A DNA stretch of 64,000 bases from Arsenophonus sp052171275 (GTDB taxonomy: Bacteria > Pseudomonadota > Gammaproteobacteria > Enterobacterales > Enterobacteriaceae): assembly GCA_052171275.1 (NCBI GenBank), contig CM125795.1, positions 1,956,311 to 2,020,310 on the forward strand, read 5' to 3'. Below are positions 9,127-20,892 of this stretch, in pieces (within the stretch, counting starts at the first letter, position 1; every line of letters starts with the position of its first letter). The notes under the pieces are model-generated. The model worked only from the letters and a program-made list of their open reading frames with translations, was not told the DNA's origin and ran no database searches. Both the position numbers and the translations under genes were made by a program.

Positions 9127-10968
9127 ATGGAGCAAAATTCGCAATCACAGCTGAAGCTATTAGTTACTAAAGGTAAAGAGCAAGGCTATCTGACTTATGC
9201 TGAAGTCAATGATCATCTTCCTGAAGATATCGTCGATTCATATCAGATAGAAGATATCATACAGATGATTAATGATATGGGCATTCAAGTGATGGAAGAG
9301 ACTCCTGATGCTGATGATCTTATTCTAGCAGAAACTTCTACCGATACTGATGATGATACTGTTGAAGCTGCTGCACAAGTATTATCTAGCGTTGAAAGTG
9401 AAATAGGTCGTACAACAGATCCTGTACGAATGTATATGCGTGAAATGGGTGCAGTAGAATTATTAACTCGTGAAGGTGAAATTGATATTGCTAAACGTAT
9501 CGAAGATGGCATTAATCAGGTTCAATGTTCTGTTGCTGAATATCCTGAAGCTATAGCTTATCTATTAAGGCAATATGAACGTGTTGAAAAAGGTGAAACA
9601 CGCTTATCTGATATTATTATCGGTTTTGTAGATCAAGATATTGAAGAAGACTTAACACCAATATCAACACACATAGGTTCAATTCTATCAGAAGAAGTCA
9701 AAAATAACAATGAAGATAAAGATGAAGATGATGATTCCGATGAATCCGATGAAAATAATGTAGATCCAGAACTTGCTAAGCAAAAGTTTTTAGAACTTCA
9801 TAATCAATATGAACGAACTTCTATTAAAATTCAAAAAAATGGTCGTAACCATCCTAATTCAATAGCAGAGATCGAACAATTATCCGAAGTTTTTAAACAA
9901 TTTCGTTTAATACCAAAACAATTTGATTATTTAGTAAATAATATGCGTAATATGATGGAACGTGTTCGCTTTCAAGAACGCCTTATTATGAAACTTTGCA
10001 TTGAGGAATGCAAAATACCAAAAAAAAATTTCATTACTTTGTTTTCAGGTAATGAAACTAATATTCATTGGTTAAATACAGCAAAAGCAATGAATAAATT
10101 ATGTTCTAAAAAATTAAATGAAATAGAAGAAGTTATACTGAAATCATTACAAAAATTACAACAAGTTGAAGAAGAGACTGGATTAACTATTGAACAGGTA
10201 AAGGACATTAATCGCCGTATGTCTATTGGTGAAGCAAAAGCTCGTCGAGCAAAAAAAGAGATGGTTGAAGCCAATTTGCGTTTAGTTATCTCTATTGCTA
10301 AAAAATATACTAATCGAGGTCTTCAATTCCTTGATCTAATTCAGGAAGGTAATATTGGTTTAATGAAAGCAGTTGATAAGTTTGAATATCGTCGCGGATA
10401 TAAATTTTCAACATATGCAACTTGGTGGATCCGTCAGGCAATCACCCGCTCAATTGCTGATCAAGCACGTACTATCCGTATTCCAGTACATATGATTGAA
10501 ACAATTAACAAACTTAACAGAATTTCTCGTCAAATGTTACAAGAAATTGGACGTGAACCATCACCAGAAGAATTATCTGAACGTATGTTAATTCCTGAGG
10601 ATAAAATTCGTAAAGTACTAAAAATTGCTAAAGAACCAATTTCAATGGAAACGCCAATTGGCGATGATGAAAATTCACATCTTGGTGATTTTATTGAAGA
10701 TACTACTTTAGAGCTACCATTAGACTCTGCTACTTCTGAAAGTTTACGTTCAGCTACAAATGAAGTTTTATCTGGTTTAACAATACGTGAAGCAAAAGTT
10801 CTTCGAATGCGTTTTGGTATTGATATGAATACAGATCATACATTAGAAGAAGTAGGCAAACAATTTGATGTTACACGTGAACGAATTCGACAAATTGAGG
10901 CAAAAGCATTACGTAAATTACGGCATCCAAGCCGTTCTGAAGTTTTACGCAGCTTTTTAGATGAATAA
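9127..10968 (+). CDS. rpoD: RNA polymerase primary sigma factor sigma-70
   Basis: Directs RNA polymerase to housekeeping promoters. The 613 residues equal the E. coli length. Order of regions: region 1.1 at the N-terminus, region 1.2 DPVRMYMREMG near residues 98-108, the acidic non-conserved insert (Asp/Glu run near 198-212), region 2 from RRAKKEMVEANLRLVI through the -10 reading segment YKFSTYATWWIRQAI (about 375-440), region 3, and region 4 with the helix-turn-helix LEEVGKQFDVTRERIRQIEA (about 573-592). No key residue appears changed. It is the last gene of the operon; no clear terminator follows. Confidence 0.98.
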   Translation: MEQNSQSQLKLLVTKGKEQGYLTYAEVNDHLPEDIVDSYQIEDIIQMINDMGIQVMEETPDADDLILAETSTDTDDDTVEAAAQVLSSVESEIGRTTDPVRMYMREMGAVELLTREGEIDIAKRIEDGINQVQCSVAEYPEAIAYLLRQYERVEKGETRLSDIIIGFVDQDIEEDLTPISTHIGSILSEEVKNNNEDKDEDDDSDESDENNVDPELAKQKFLELHNQYERTSIKIQKNGRNHPNSIAEIEQLSEVFKQFRLIPKQFDYLVNNMRNMMERVRFQERLIMKLCIEECKIPKKNFITLFSGNETNIHWLNTAKAMNKLCSKKLNEIEEVILKSLQKLQQVEEETGLTIEQVKDINRRMSIGEAKARRAKKEMVEANLRLVISIAKKYTNRGLQFLDLIQEGNIGLMKAVDKFEYRRGYKFSTYATWWIRQAITRSIADQARTIRIPVHMIETINKLNRISRQMLQEIGREPSPEELSERMLIPEDKIRKVLKIAKEPISMETPIGDDENSHLGDFIEDTTLELPLDSATSESLRSATNEVLSGLTIREAKVLRMRFGIDMNTDHTLEEVGKQFDVTRERIRQIEAKALRKLRHPSRSEVLRSFLDE

Positions 10969-11073
10969 ATGAGTTTTTATTTTATATACTTTTATTAGAC
11001 AACATGATCAGATTAACAAAAAACTATTTAATTATTATAGTAGTAATAAGATGCAAATATAAGTTAAATTTTA

Positions 11074-11146
11074 TGGCCCCTGCTGGATTCGAACCAGCGA
11101 TCAAGCGATTATGAGTCGCCTGCTCTAACCACTGAGCCAAGGGGCC
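11074..11146 (-). tRNA. ileX: tRNA-Ile(CAU), ileX type, CCA not encoded
   Basis: Full cloverleaf on the minus strand: 7-bp acceptor stem GGCCCCT/AGGGGCC, anticodon stem GGCGA/TCGCT with loop CTCATAA (anticodon CAT), T stem GCTGG/CCAGC with TTCGAAT. The body matches E. coli ileX very closely and not initiator or elongator tRNA-Met, and it lies downstream of rpoD as ileX does in E. coli. TilS must convert C34 to lysidine so that it reads AUA as Ile. After the discriminator A the genomic sequence continues TAA instead of CCA, so the CCA end must be added by Cca. Confidence 0.96.
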
Positions 11147-11176
11147 GATTATCAATCGGATACATTTTTTATTTTT

Positions 11177-11237
11177 AAACTTATCCATTTTTTATAAGAA
11201 ATAAAATTTACTTATTATAAAGAAAATGGATAAGTTT
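11177..11237. repeat. 15-bp inverted repeat upstream of tRNA-Ile
   Basis: Perfect arms AAACTTATCCATTTT (11177-11191) and its complement (11223-11237) enclose 31 bases that themselves contain a partial inner repeat. It sits about 30 bases upstream of the ileX gene. It may be the terminator of a lost upstream transcript or part of the tRNA promoter region. Confidence 0.5.
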
Positions 11238-11383
11238 AGCATTAACTATCTATAATTTATCTACTAATAATCTTATAATTTAAATCAGATATTTGATTTA
11301 TTAAAAAACAATTTTTTATTAAATTTATGTTTAAAATTTAATAACTTATATTATAAATAATCTATAAAGAACATATCATAAAT

Positions 11384-11410
11384 ATATTTATGATATTTAT
11401 GATATTTATG
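11384..11410. repeat. 9-bp tandem repeat, three copies
   Basis: Three exact head-to-tail copies of ATATTTATG in non-coding DNA, of the kind produced by replication slippage. No function is implied. Confidence 0.7.
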
Positions 11411-13179
11411 ATATATATATCATATTTATTATTCTTAAGATAAATAATAAATACAAATATTATAAAATCTTTATTCATTATTTTAAGATCAATTATAATT
11501 TATAATAAAATTCATAATTTATTTTATAAAAATATCAATAATTTGATATAATAACATATATGATTTTTTTATACAAACTATTATTTAAATATTTATTGAA
11601 TAATATATAAATATATAATTCTTATATGGTAAAAAAAATCAAATATATCATATTATAAAATAATTTTTATATTTTATACTAATGCCTATCATACATAATA
11701 TAAAAAATATTTAAAAAAAATAGTATTTTTTTTAAATATAATTTAATTAATTTTAAAATAATTAAAATAAAATTTTATATATTTTGAAAATGATATTTAA
11801 TATCAATTATTAATTAATTTAAATTAAAGTTTTTATAAAGTATTATTTAAAATATGTTATATTATATAATTTAAATTCGAATAAAAACAATTTACTTTAA
11901 ATTTCGATAATATTTATTATTAAATAAATATTATTTTAATATAATTAATGTGTATTTTAAAACATATAATTAAATTACTATTTTGTTAATTAACATAAAA
12001 TCTAAAATAAAGCATTTTAACTTAATATTCATTAAAACAAATTAAAATTAATTTAAAATAAATTTATTACTCATATATAACAAATAAATAAAAACTAATT
12101 AAATCGTATAATTTATTATAATTTTTATATCAAAACAATAAATTCAATGCTAACTAATTTAATAAAATGAATATTTAAAAAAATTAAATTTTAAAATATA
12201 GATAAATTTAACTTAAACTATACATAAATAATTTTACTTTATGAAAATAATATATAATATAACATTTTTGATTTAATATAAATATTAATAATATATTATT
12301 ATTTAAAGTTGTTCTAGAAATTTAACTATAGCATAATCAATACTTTATAATAAATTATTTAATTTATGTAACGATTATATTTAAAATATTTATATTTAAA
12401 TAAAAAATTTAACTTTAAAAATCATCTTAAAAATAAATCTTATTTTTACTTAATATTGATTATTATCAATTTATAAAATAAATAAAAATAATTCACATTT
12501 AATTAATATTTTTTATTAAAAAAAACTTAATTAACAATAAATTTATTTAAGAAATTAATATTTATAAAAAAAATAAACAGAATATAAAATTATCTAAAAA
12601 TCATATAACAAATTTTGTTAAAAATGATAATTATAAAAATATAAAAAATATAATTTATAAAAATTAAAAATAAAATCGATAAATATTCCACTAAAATATA
12701 TGAATTTTATTTTTATAAAACTTAATATATTCTAAATTTTTAATAATATATTTATATTTTATTATGATTAAATGAGTTTTATATAAATAGTTATATGTTA
12801 TTATTATATTTAATTATATTAATTAGAAAATAAAAAATTTAGATAAATTAACTAAATTATTTAAAATGATTTTAAAATAAAAAAATTAATTACTAAGATG
12901 ATTATCTTATTTATCTAAGATTAATTATTAGTAAATAGTTCTCTTCTTGATTATATTTATTAATTTTATATTTTAATCTATCTATATTTAACTAAATTAA
13001 ATAATAAATAGAATCATCTACAATTAAGTAAATGTCTTTAATAAATAAGGATATCCATATTATAATTATATTTATTAATTAATAACAATAAAAATAAAAT
13101 TAAAAATAAAATATATATAAAATATAATTTATTTTATATATATTAATATATTTAAATACAATATAATAACTATATTGTA

Positions 13180-14765
13180 TTTATTTGTATTAAATAAATT
13201 ATTTTTTATTTAAAAGAAAAAGATTTGATATTATTATAAATAAATAGATTATTGATATCTTTTATATTTATATAATTTTATATTAGATCATGATATTCTT
13301 TTATTTAAATTTTATCATTTTAAATAAATATTATAATATTTATTTTCTAAAATATTTTATATTTATTTTCTTTTTTTAATTAAATATTTTTAAATTTTTC
13401 TGTTAATTTTTATTATATAAAGCCATTGATTTCTCTATATGGATTGTAATTAATAATTTAATTATCATAATTAATAATAATTAAAGAAAATAAATTTAGT
13501 TACCTTATCTCTATAAATAATCTAGTTAAATTTTTTTATTTTAATTTAATAAATAGCATTTAAATAACATTAATAGTTTTAATTGATTATAATAAAACTT
13601 ATCATTATTGATTAATTTTTATTTTTTATAAAAATATTAATAAAAATTAATATTTTTTATTTTTTTATTATTTTAACATTTTTTAAAAAAAGTTTTTTAT
13701 TGTTATATTCATTAAAATATAAAATACAATACTTCCAAGTTCTCCAGTTGATTGTTAAATAAATAGTTATAAATATCTATTTATATATAATATAGATTAA
13801 TAAAATTATATAATTAACTTCTTTAATTATTTAGATATGAATATATATAGTATCTAATAGTATTAATAAGTTTAAAGAAAATAACTGTTATATACTTTTT
13901 AATAAATTTTATTTTTTATAAGTATTTTAAATTGAAATATAAAAAAATAATAGTTTTGATATTTTTAATTTATTAAGTTTGTTACATGCACTAAGTCAAT
14001 ATGCATAAATCATACTTTTATTATTAAAAATATAATAATAAATATTTTTAAATAAAGATTTAATATGCCATATCAAATGTTTTTATTAATTTAAAAATAA
14101 ATTGATATCTTTATCTATAATAATTATCAATAAATCTAGTTCACTATGCTTTATCTTATTTCGGATATTTTTTATTAGCATTTATTTTATAACAATTTAT
14201 ATTTTGATAAATTATTAGAGTATATCAATAATAATTGATACTTCGAATAAATATTTTTATACTACTAAGACTAAAAGAGAAGTTATCACAATAACCAATA
14301 CTATACTCATATAATATTTATCAGAATAATTAAAATTAATAGATAGCTTAAAGATATGAAATAGAAAAATATGATTAAATAAACAAGTGGTTTATTTTAA
14401 TTTCTATTTTATATGTATATATAAGATTATAAAATAATTTATGATTTTAAAAAGTATAAAATAACTCATCTTAATCGAAATAATTTAATAAAATACTTAT
14501 TATGAATTAATCTATTTAATAAAATAGAGATAATTTTTTAAAATATTGTAAAAAGTCTATAAATACTTTTTATTCACTCAGAAATAAATATAAAATATAT
14601 TTGAATTTTATATAATAAATAAATAATATTGCATTATAATAATAATATAGTTTATATAATAAAATTATATTATTAAAATAATAAACTAATAATAATTGTA
14701 TATTATATATACTGATTTTGTAAGTAAATCTTAAATAATTTCAGATGATTAACTAAAGAGATATA
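13180..14765 (+). repeat. left arm of a large degenerate inverted repeat
   Basis: This stretch aligns, in reverse complement, with 17512-19097 over almost its whole length. By eye, sections such as 13690-13920 are about 90% identical, with other parts lower. An anchor is ACTTCCAAGTTCTCC at 13731-13745, complementary to 18532-18546. No frame of length survives in either arm, so the arms could be two copies of a decayed gene, an old insertion sequence, or duplicated chromosome; I recognise no protein. Ends are estimates, good to some tens of bases. Confidence 0.85.
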
Positions 14766-16009
14766 TATTACTAATAATATATAATTTACTACTATAGTAA
14801 ATATTTTATAATAAATCATATATAAATAAAAGATTATATTTTTAATTATTTTTTATAAAACAAAATAGTTTTAATGAAATCAATGTATAATTATAATATT
14901 TGATATTAAAATAAAAATAAATTAAAGTGATTTATAATTTTTATTATAATTTATCTTTAAATAATTAAATAACTTTATAGTTATTAGATTAATTTAATAA
15001 CTATCAGAGAAATAGCAAAAAAAATTATATCTTCATAATGAAATAGAATTTATTCTAAATAACCTTTATTTAGGAGTAAACTTTAATATGAATAGTCTAT
15101 ATTTTAGTTGTTTTATTTATTTTCTAAATACTATTATTTTTTTGTTAATTATATATAAAAAATAATCTATCTTAATTTAAGATTCACACTGAAATAAAAT
15201 TTCAATTATGAAATACTTTTTATTATTTTATTTATTATTTTTCATTAAAATAATAAATAAAAATTAAGTTTAAATGAATTTATTGCGATTATTAATATTA
15301 GTATAGTGATTTTTATGATAATTTTTACTAAATAATTAATTCATTATTAGTAATAAAAAAATTTTCTTAATAAGAGTTATTTATCTAAATTTTTTTATAG
15401 AAACACTTTCTTAATAAAATATATATAATTTATTAATTAATACAATTTAACGTTTTTATATATTAAACTATAAATAAAAATACTTTATCAGAAAGATAAT
15501 ATTTGTTTTTTTAAAAAAATCTAAATTATAAAAATTCATATAAATGTTAATATTTGTTTTTTTAAACCAAATTAGTTTAAGAATAAAATTCCTAGGTTTA
15601 AATTTTATTTTAAGTATATTTTATAATTTAAAAGTTTTTAAGATTTAAATTAATTAATATCTTTATTTATAGATAACGTTTACGACTTTATTGTATAATA
15701 ATGACTATTATTATACAATAAAGTCGTATAATATAATAATAGAATAAAATTATTTATTATACTTTACCAAAATAATCATTAATACATATTATTAATATCA
15801 TAAATTTATTTATATTTATAGTATTTTCTTTTTTATTTTTTTTTAAATAAACATTTAAATAAGTTAAATGTTTAATGTTAAAATTTAAAAATCATTATTT
15901 ATTTAAATATAAAATATATAAAATCGAATTATCTCTATTAAGATATTTATAAATTTCTTTAAGTTTTTATTTTATTTATCTTAAATAATTCTTTTTATTA
16001 AATAAATAT
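14766..16009. other. left part of the inverted-repeat spacer
   Basis: AT-rich, stop-dense DNA between the left repeat arm and the DedA gene; apart from the hairpin at 15681-15728 nothing is recognisable. Confidence 0.5.
15681..15728. repeat. 22-bp perfect hairpin downstream of the DedA gene
   Basis: Arms 15681-15702 and 15707-15728 are exact complements around the loop GACT. It lies about 280 bases beyond the 3' end of the minus-strand DedA gene and could act as a transcript end or stabiliser, although no T-run follows on the minus strand. It stands within the spacer of the 1.6-kb inverted repeat. Confidence 0.85.
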
Positions 16010-16558
16010 TTACAGCGCTATAATCATGAATGCATTTTTAATAATTAAAACAAATATTGTTGCCCAAACAGAAGCTGATAATAAAAACATTATATATACT
16101 TTTGTTTTATCCATTAATAACATACCTGCAACTAATGGTATTATGTATCTTAATACAGCAATAAAACGTGATGTAAATAATACTTTCATTTCTTTATTTT
16201 TTAACTTATTTTTGGCAAAATCAATAATTGATTGATAGCGATTAAAAAAAGAGCTAAATATTTTTTTTCTAGTTATTTGATTACCGAGGTAATAGGAAAT
16301 TATTGAACCTATTGTTGCACCTAAAACAATAGCTAACCAAACTAAGATAATATTTAATTTTGGTAAGCTAGCGATAATACTTGTTAATAATATAATTGAT
16401 GCAGGAGGTAAGAAAGAAGATAAAGCAATAGTTGATTTACTCATTGCAATGCTAAATATTATTATAAATAACCATATTGGATTTAAATTAATATTCGACC
16501 AAAATTCATTTAGATATATCATAATTTTTTCTTTTTTTTTATTATAGGTTAGTTCCAT
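16010..16558 (-). CDS. DedA-family inner membrane protein
   Basis: DedA (SNARE-associated / VTT) proteins are multi-spanning inner membrane proteins linked to proton-dependent transport and lipid-carrier recycling. The 182-aa product is hydrophobic, with segments near residues 27-49, 52-67, 71-95, 137-148 and 152-181. The family's second signature is present as SRFIAVLRYIIPLVAG, with both arginines that are essential in E. coli YqjA. The first signature (family LEN..., FLPGD) is altered to FLPPAS, and the essential acidic residues there are missing. The product is somewhat shorter than YqjA/YghB (about 220 aa). The ATG at 16558 has no ribosome-binding site; the ATG at 16522 (residue 13, MIYLNEF) is an equally good start. 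It is the only gene in a 9.7-kb desert, lying near the symmetry centre (about 16138) of the large inverted repeat. Assignment to a particular paralogue is not possible. Confidence 0.75.
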   Translation of the reverse strand: MELTYNKKKEKIMIYLNEFWSNINLNPIWLFIIIFSIAMSKSTIALSSFLPPASIILLTSIIASLPKLNIILVWLAIVLGATIGSIISYYLGNQITRKKIFSSFFNRYQSIIDFAKNKLKNKEMKVLFTSRFIAVLRYIIPLVAGMLLMDKTKVYIMFLLSASVWATIFVLIIKNAFMIIAL

Positions 16559-17511
16559 TCAGTTAAACTATTTAAAATAGTAGTAAAATATTATAATTTA
16601 TCCATTTTAATATAAACTAAAATTATTTTTATATAAAATAATTTATTATTGAATTTAATTAGAATATCTATTAAAGATAACCTAAAATTTCTATAAATTA
16701 ATTAAATATCTAACATTAATTATTAGTTATTAATAGATAATAATAAAGAATATTAAATAGATTATTTAAAATTTAAAATATATTTATAAAATATATATTA
16801 AATTTTAAATTAGAAGATATGGTTATACTTTTAATTTATAAATCTTTTATTATATAGTATTTATTATTTCAATTTTTAAATTTATTTATATTAGAATATC
16901 ATTGTTAAATAAAATACTGCTATGCGTTTTTAAAAAAAATTGTATTATTTTAACATATATGATATAAAATATATAATATAATTATCCGATTATATTATTA
17001 AATAAAACAATAGATATATTTATACTACTCATAGTAATCAATATTTGCTATAATTTTAATAATTTCTTATTTTTAATAAAGTAGTATAAAATTTATAAAT
17101 ACTACTATTTAGTAGTTTTATATTTTCAATATTTATTTATAAATAAATTATATAACTTAGTTAGTTAAACATGTTATGTTTTTAATTAATTAACTATTCA
17201 TTTTTACGTTAGTTTTTTATTTTTTATTCTGTTTATTAATTTATCTATTAATAATAGAAATATATTTAAATTTTTAATCAATTAATTTTTATTAAAAACC
17301 ATTTATTATTACTTAAGATATATTAATTAATATAGCTAAGATTTTTTAATCTAAAGATATTAAATATTTTAAAAGTTTAAAATATTATTTTATTTTTTGA
17401 TTATTATTTTAAGCACTTTACTTTTTTTAGAAGTAGTTGTTTGATCAGAATTAAAAAACTTAATATTTTATTAATTATATAATAATATTATGTAATAATA
17501 AATTTGATAAC
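16559..17511. other. right part of the inverted-repeat spacer
   Basis: AT-rich DNA upstream of the DedA gene, which should contain its promoter. No element or frame can be singled out. Confidence 0.5.
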
Positions 17512-19097
17512 AAAATACTTCTTCAATTAATTATTTGAAATAATTGAAGATTGAGTTATAAAATAACTATACATAATAAAAATTATTTTTATATATTATT
17601 TTAAAATATAATTTTATTATATAAAATATATAATTATTATAATACAATATTTTTGATTTATTATTAAAAATTTAAATTTATTTTATATTTATTATTGAAT
17701 GAATAAGAAATAATTATAGATTTTTTTACAATATTTTTAAAAACTGTCTTTATTTTATCAAAAAATTAATTAAGATAATAAGTATTTTATTAAATTATTT
17801 CGATTAAGATAAGTAATTTTATACTTTTAAAAATTATAAATTATTTTATAATCTTATATATCCATATAATAATAGAAATTAAAATAAACTATTTATTTAT
17901 TTAATCATATTTTCTATTTCATATCTTTAGGTAGTCTATTAATTTTAATTATTTTAATAAATATCCTATGAGTACAGTATTAGTTAGGATAATAACTTCT
18001 ATTTTAAACTTAATAGTATAAAAATACTTATCCGAAGTATCCAATTAATATTGATATATTCTAATAATTTATAAAATATAAATTGGTATAAAATAAATAC
18101 TAATAAAAATATCAGAAATAAGATAAAGCACATCGAACTAGATTTATTTTATAATTCTTATAGATAAGATGTCAATTTATTTTTAAATTAATTAAAACAT
18201 TTGATATGACATATTAAATGTTTATTTAAAAATGTTTTTATTATATAATTAACAATAAAAATATGATTTATATATATTGACTTATCATATATAGAACAAA
18301 TTTAATAAATCAAAAATATCAAAGCTATTAAATTTTTTTATGTTTCGATTTAAAATACTTATAAAAATAAAATTTATTGAAAAATATATACAGTTATTTT
18401 TTTAAACTTATTAATACTACTAGATATTATATATATTCATATCTAAATAATTAAATAAGTGAATTATCTAATTTTATTAATCTATATTATATATAAATAG
18501 ATATTTATAATCATTTATTTAACAATCAACCGGAGAACTTGGAAGTATTGTATTTTATATTTTAATAAATATAACAATAAAAAACTTTTTTTAAAAAATG
18601 CTAAAATAATAAAAAAATTAAAAAATATTAATTTTTATTAATATTTTTATAAAAAAATAAGAATTAAGTAATAATGATAAGTTTTATTACAATCAATTAA
18701 AACTATTGATGTTATTTAAATTTCATTTATTAAATGAAAATAAAAATTTAAGTAGATTATTTATAGATATGAGATAAAGTAAATTTATTTTCTTCGATTA
18801 CTATTAATTATGATAATTAAATTATTAATTAGAATCCATATAGTAAAATCAATGGTTTTATATAATAAAAATTAACAGAAAAAATTTAAAAATATTTAAT
18901 TAAAAAATAAATAAATATAAAATATTTTAGAAAATTAATATTATAAATATTTATTTAAAATGATAAAATTTAAATAAGAAAATATCTTGATCTAATATAA
19001 AATTATATAAATATAAAAGATATAAATAGTATGTTTGTTCATAACAATATCAAATATATTTTTTCTAAATAAATAATAAATTTATTTAGAAAATTTT
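17512..19097 (-). repeat. right arm of a large degenerate inverted repeat
   Basis: Reverse-complement partner of 13180-14765; see that entry for the alignment. Small insertions and deletions separate the arms, but the order of matching blocks is continuous. The inner edge is traced to about 17512-17525 and the outer edge to about 19095. The arms flank about 2.75 kb containing the DedA gene and could recombine to flip it. Confidence 0.85.
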
Positions 19098-20892
19098 TAT
19101 AAAATCATAAAATAATAATACTAATTAATATCGTTTCTGTTTTAAATATATAAAATTTTTTTTAAATTAGACTTATAAAATATTTAGATTAATATTATTA
19201 CTAATATTAAAAAAATCCAACTATCACGAAAATAAATCAACTACCATATTTTTTAAAAAATAAAATAAACAGCTATATTTAACGTGATCTTAATTAGAAA
19301 TCTGTTTAATCTTAGATTATAAAATTTGTCAAAAAATTATTCAACTAAATAATAACTAATATTATTTTTATAAAACTAATAGTTCTATAAAAGATTTATT
19401 AATATAAAATATGAAATTAAGTGCTTTATTAGTGTGATATAAGGAGAAAAATCTAATATATATTTTATATAACAATATAAATGTAAATAAAAACAATTAC
19501 TTTATTTTTTTGATATATATTTTGATAGTAAAAATTATATTTATCATATAATATTTACTAATAAGTGATAATTCTTTTATTATATTAATTTTAATAAACA
19601 AAATAATTATATATATTAACAATAATTAATAATTGAATACACTAAATATTTAATTTAAATATTTTGTTATTCTATAATACAAATTACAATTATATTAATA
19701 ATAAAAATTTTTTAAAATAAATTATAGTTCTATAAAATATCTTTATAATATTTTATTTTTAATAATTAATATTTTACTATATTTTACATAATTTAGCTTA
19801 TATATAAAATTTGTTTTAAAATCTAAGTAGATTATATTTTTAGTTTATCAATTATTTATATTTTTATCTATAATAAAAATATAAATAATTTTAAATAAAT
19901 AAATTGTAATGTTTTATAATATTAAAGAGAAAATTATGACACTAAAGAAAATAAGAAAAATAAAAACAGATAATTAAATATCAAAACTTTTAATAAAAAA
20001 ACAGTCGAAACATAAATAATTGATATTAATAGAATTAGCATTATCGATTTAAATAAATAACAACTAATATCCAAACATATTTATAAAACAAAAAATAATA
20101 ATCATGAAATAATTAATAACTAATTATCTCTATAAAATAGAGAATTAATTTTATTATGTTTTTTTCATCTTAATGATTAAAATATAAAATTTAAGTTAAA
20201 ATAATACAGAATAAATAAAAAATATTATAACTAATATCGATTACTATTTTATTAGTAAACTATCTGAAGATAGTTTTATCAAATCAATATTAGCTCGTTA
20301 ATAATAAACATTATCTAATGATAATATACGTAAATTAAATTTATTTATTAATTATTAGATAAATAATCATACATATAATATTTATCAAAAAATAATATTA
20401 ATCAATTCAATATTATTTTTAATACTTTTAAAACTTATAATTTACTTATAATTCTTTTAATTTTTAAAATTGAATTTTTTGATAACTGATATTAAAATAA
20501 GTTTAGAATTAAATATTAAAATATTAATGTTTTATTTTAAATCATTATTAAATTAGTATCATTGATAAAGAAATATATAAAATTTCATATGATAACTAAA
20601 ATAATAACAAATATTATTATAATATATTACAATGTAATAACTAAGATAATATCTTATATCTTTTCTATTTTCAAAACTTATTATTAACAAAATAAATATT
20701 TTATATAAATATCTTATTATTTTATTTTATTAAAAATTTAAAATAAGAAAAAAATAAGAATTTATTATTATAATAAATAATATTTACTCTTAAAATAACT
20801 GAAAATTTTTTATTTTACGTATAACGAATGTTTTTTTTAAAAAACCATTTAAATTTAAATTAATTAATTTTTAATTATTAATATATAGTAAT
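19098..20892. other. gene-poor stretch downstream of aspA
   Basis: No gene is seen. In enteric bacteria dcuA follows aspA on this side, so part of this DNA may be its remains; no DcuA motif survives. Around 19930-20350 the base composition is slightly less extreme and may be a more recent pseudogene. The longest start-anchored frame I followed there, from the ATG at 19936, ends after 13 codons. Confidence 0.45.

Larger units (their letters stand above)
11147..13179. other. gene-poor AT-rich stretch between ileX and the left repeat arm
   Basis: No gene is seen. Contents noted: a 15-bp inverted repeat at 11177-11191 and 11223-11237 on the upstream side of the ileX gene, containing the ileX promoter region, and three tandem copies of ATATTTATG at 11384-11410. 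The remainder is stop-dense AT-rich DNA. Confidence 0.55.

Noticed and set aside
9285..10274. Minus-strand frames opposite rpoD
   Set aside because: Ser/Ile-rich shadows of the conserved sigma-70 coding sequence.
11177..11237. TTATCCA words upstream of ileX as DnaA boxes or an origin
   Set aside because: They deviate from TTATNCACA in the last positions and are explained as arms of one inverted repeat.
16026..16235. Plus-strand frame inside the DedA gene
   Set aside because: The minus-strand frame shows DedA signature and membrane segments; the plus frame is its shadow.
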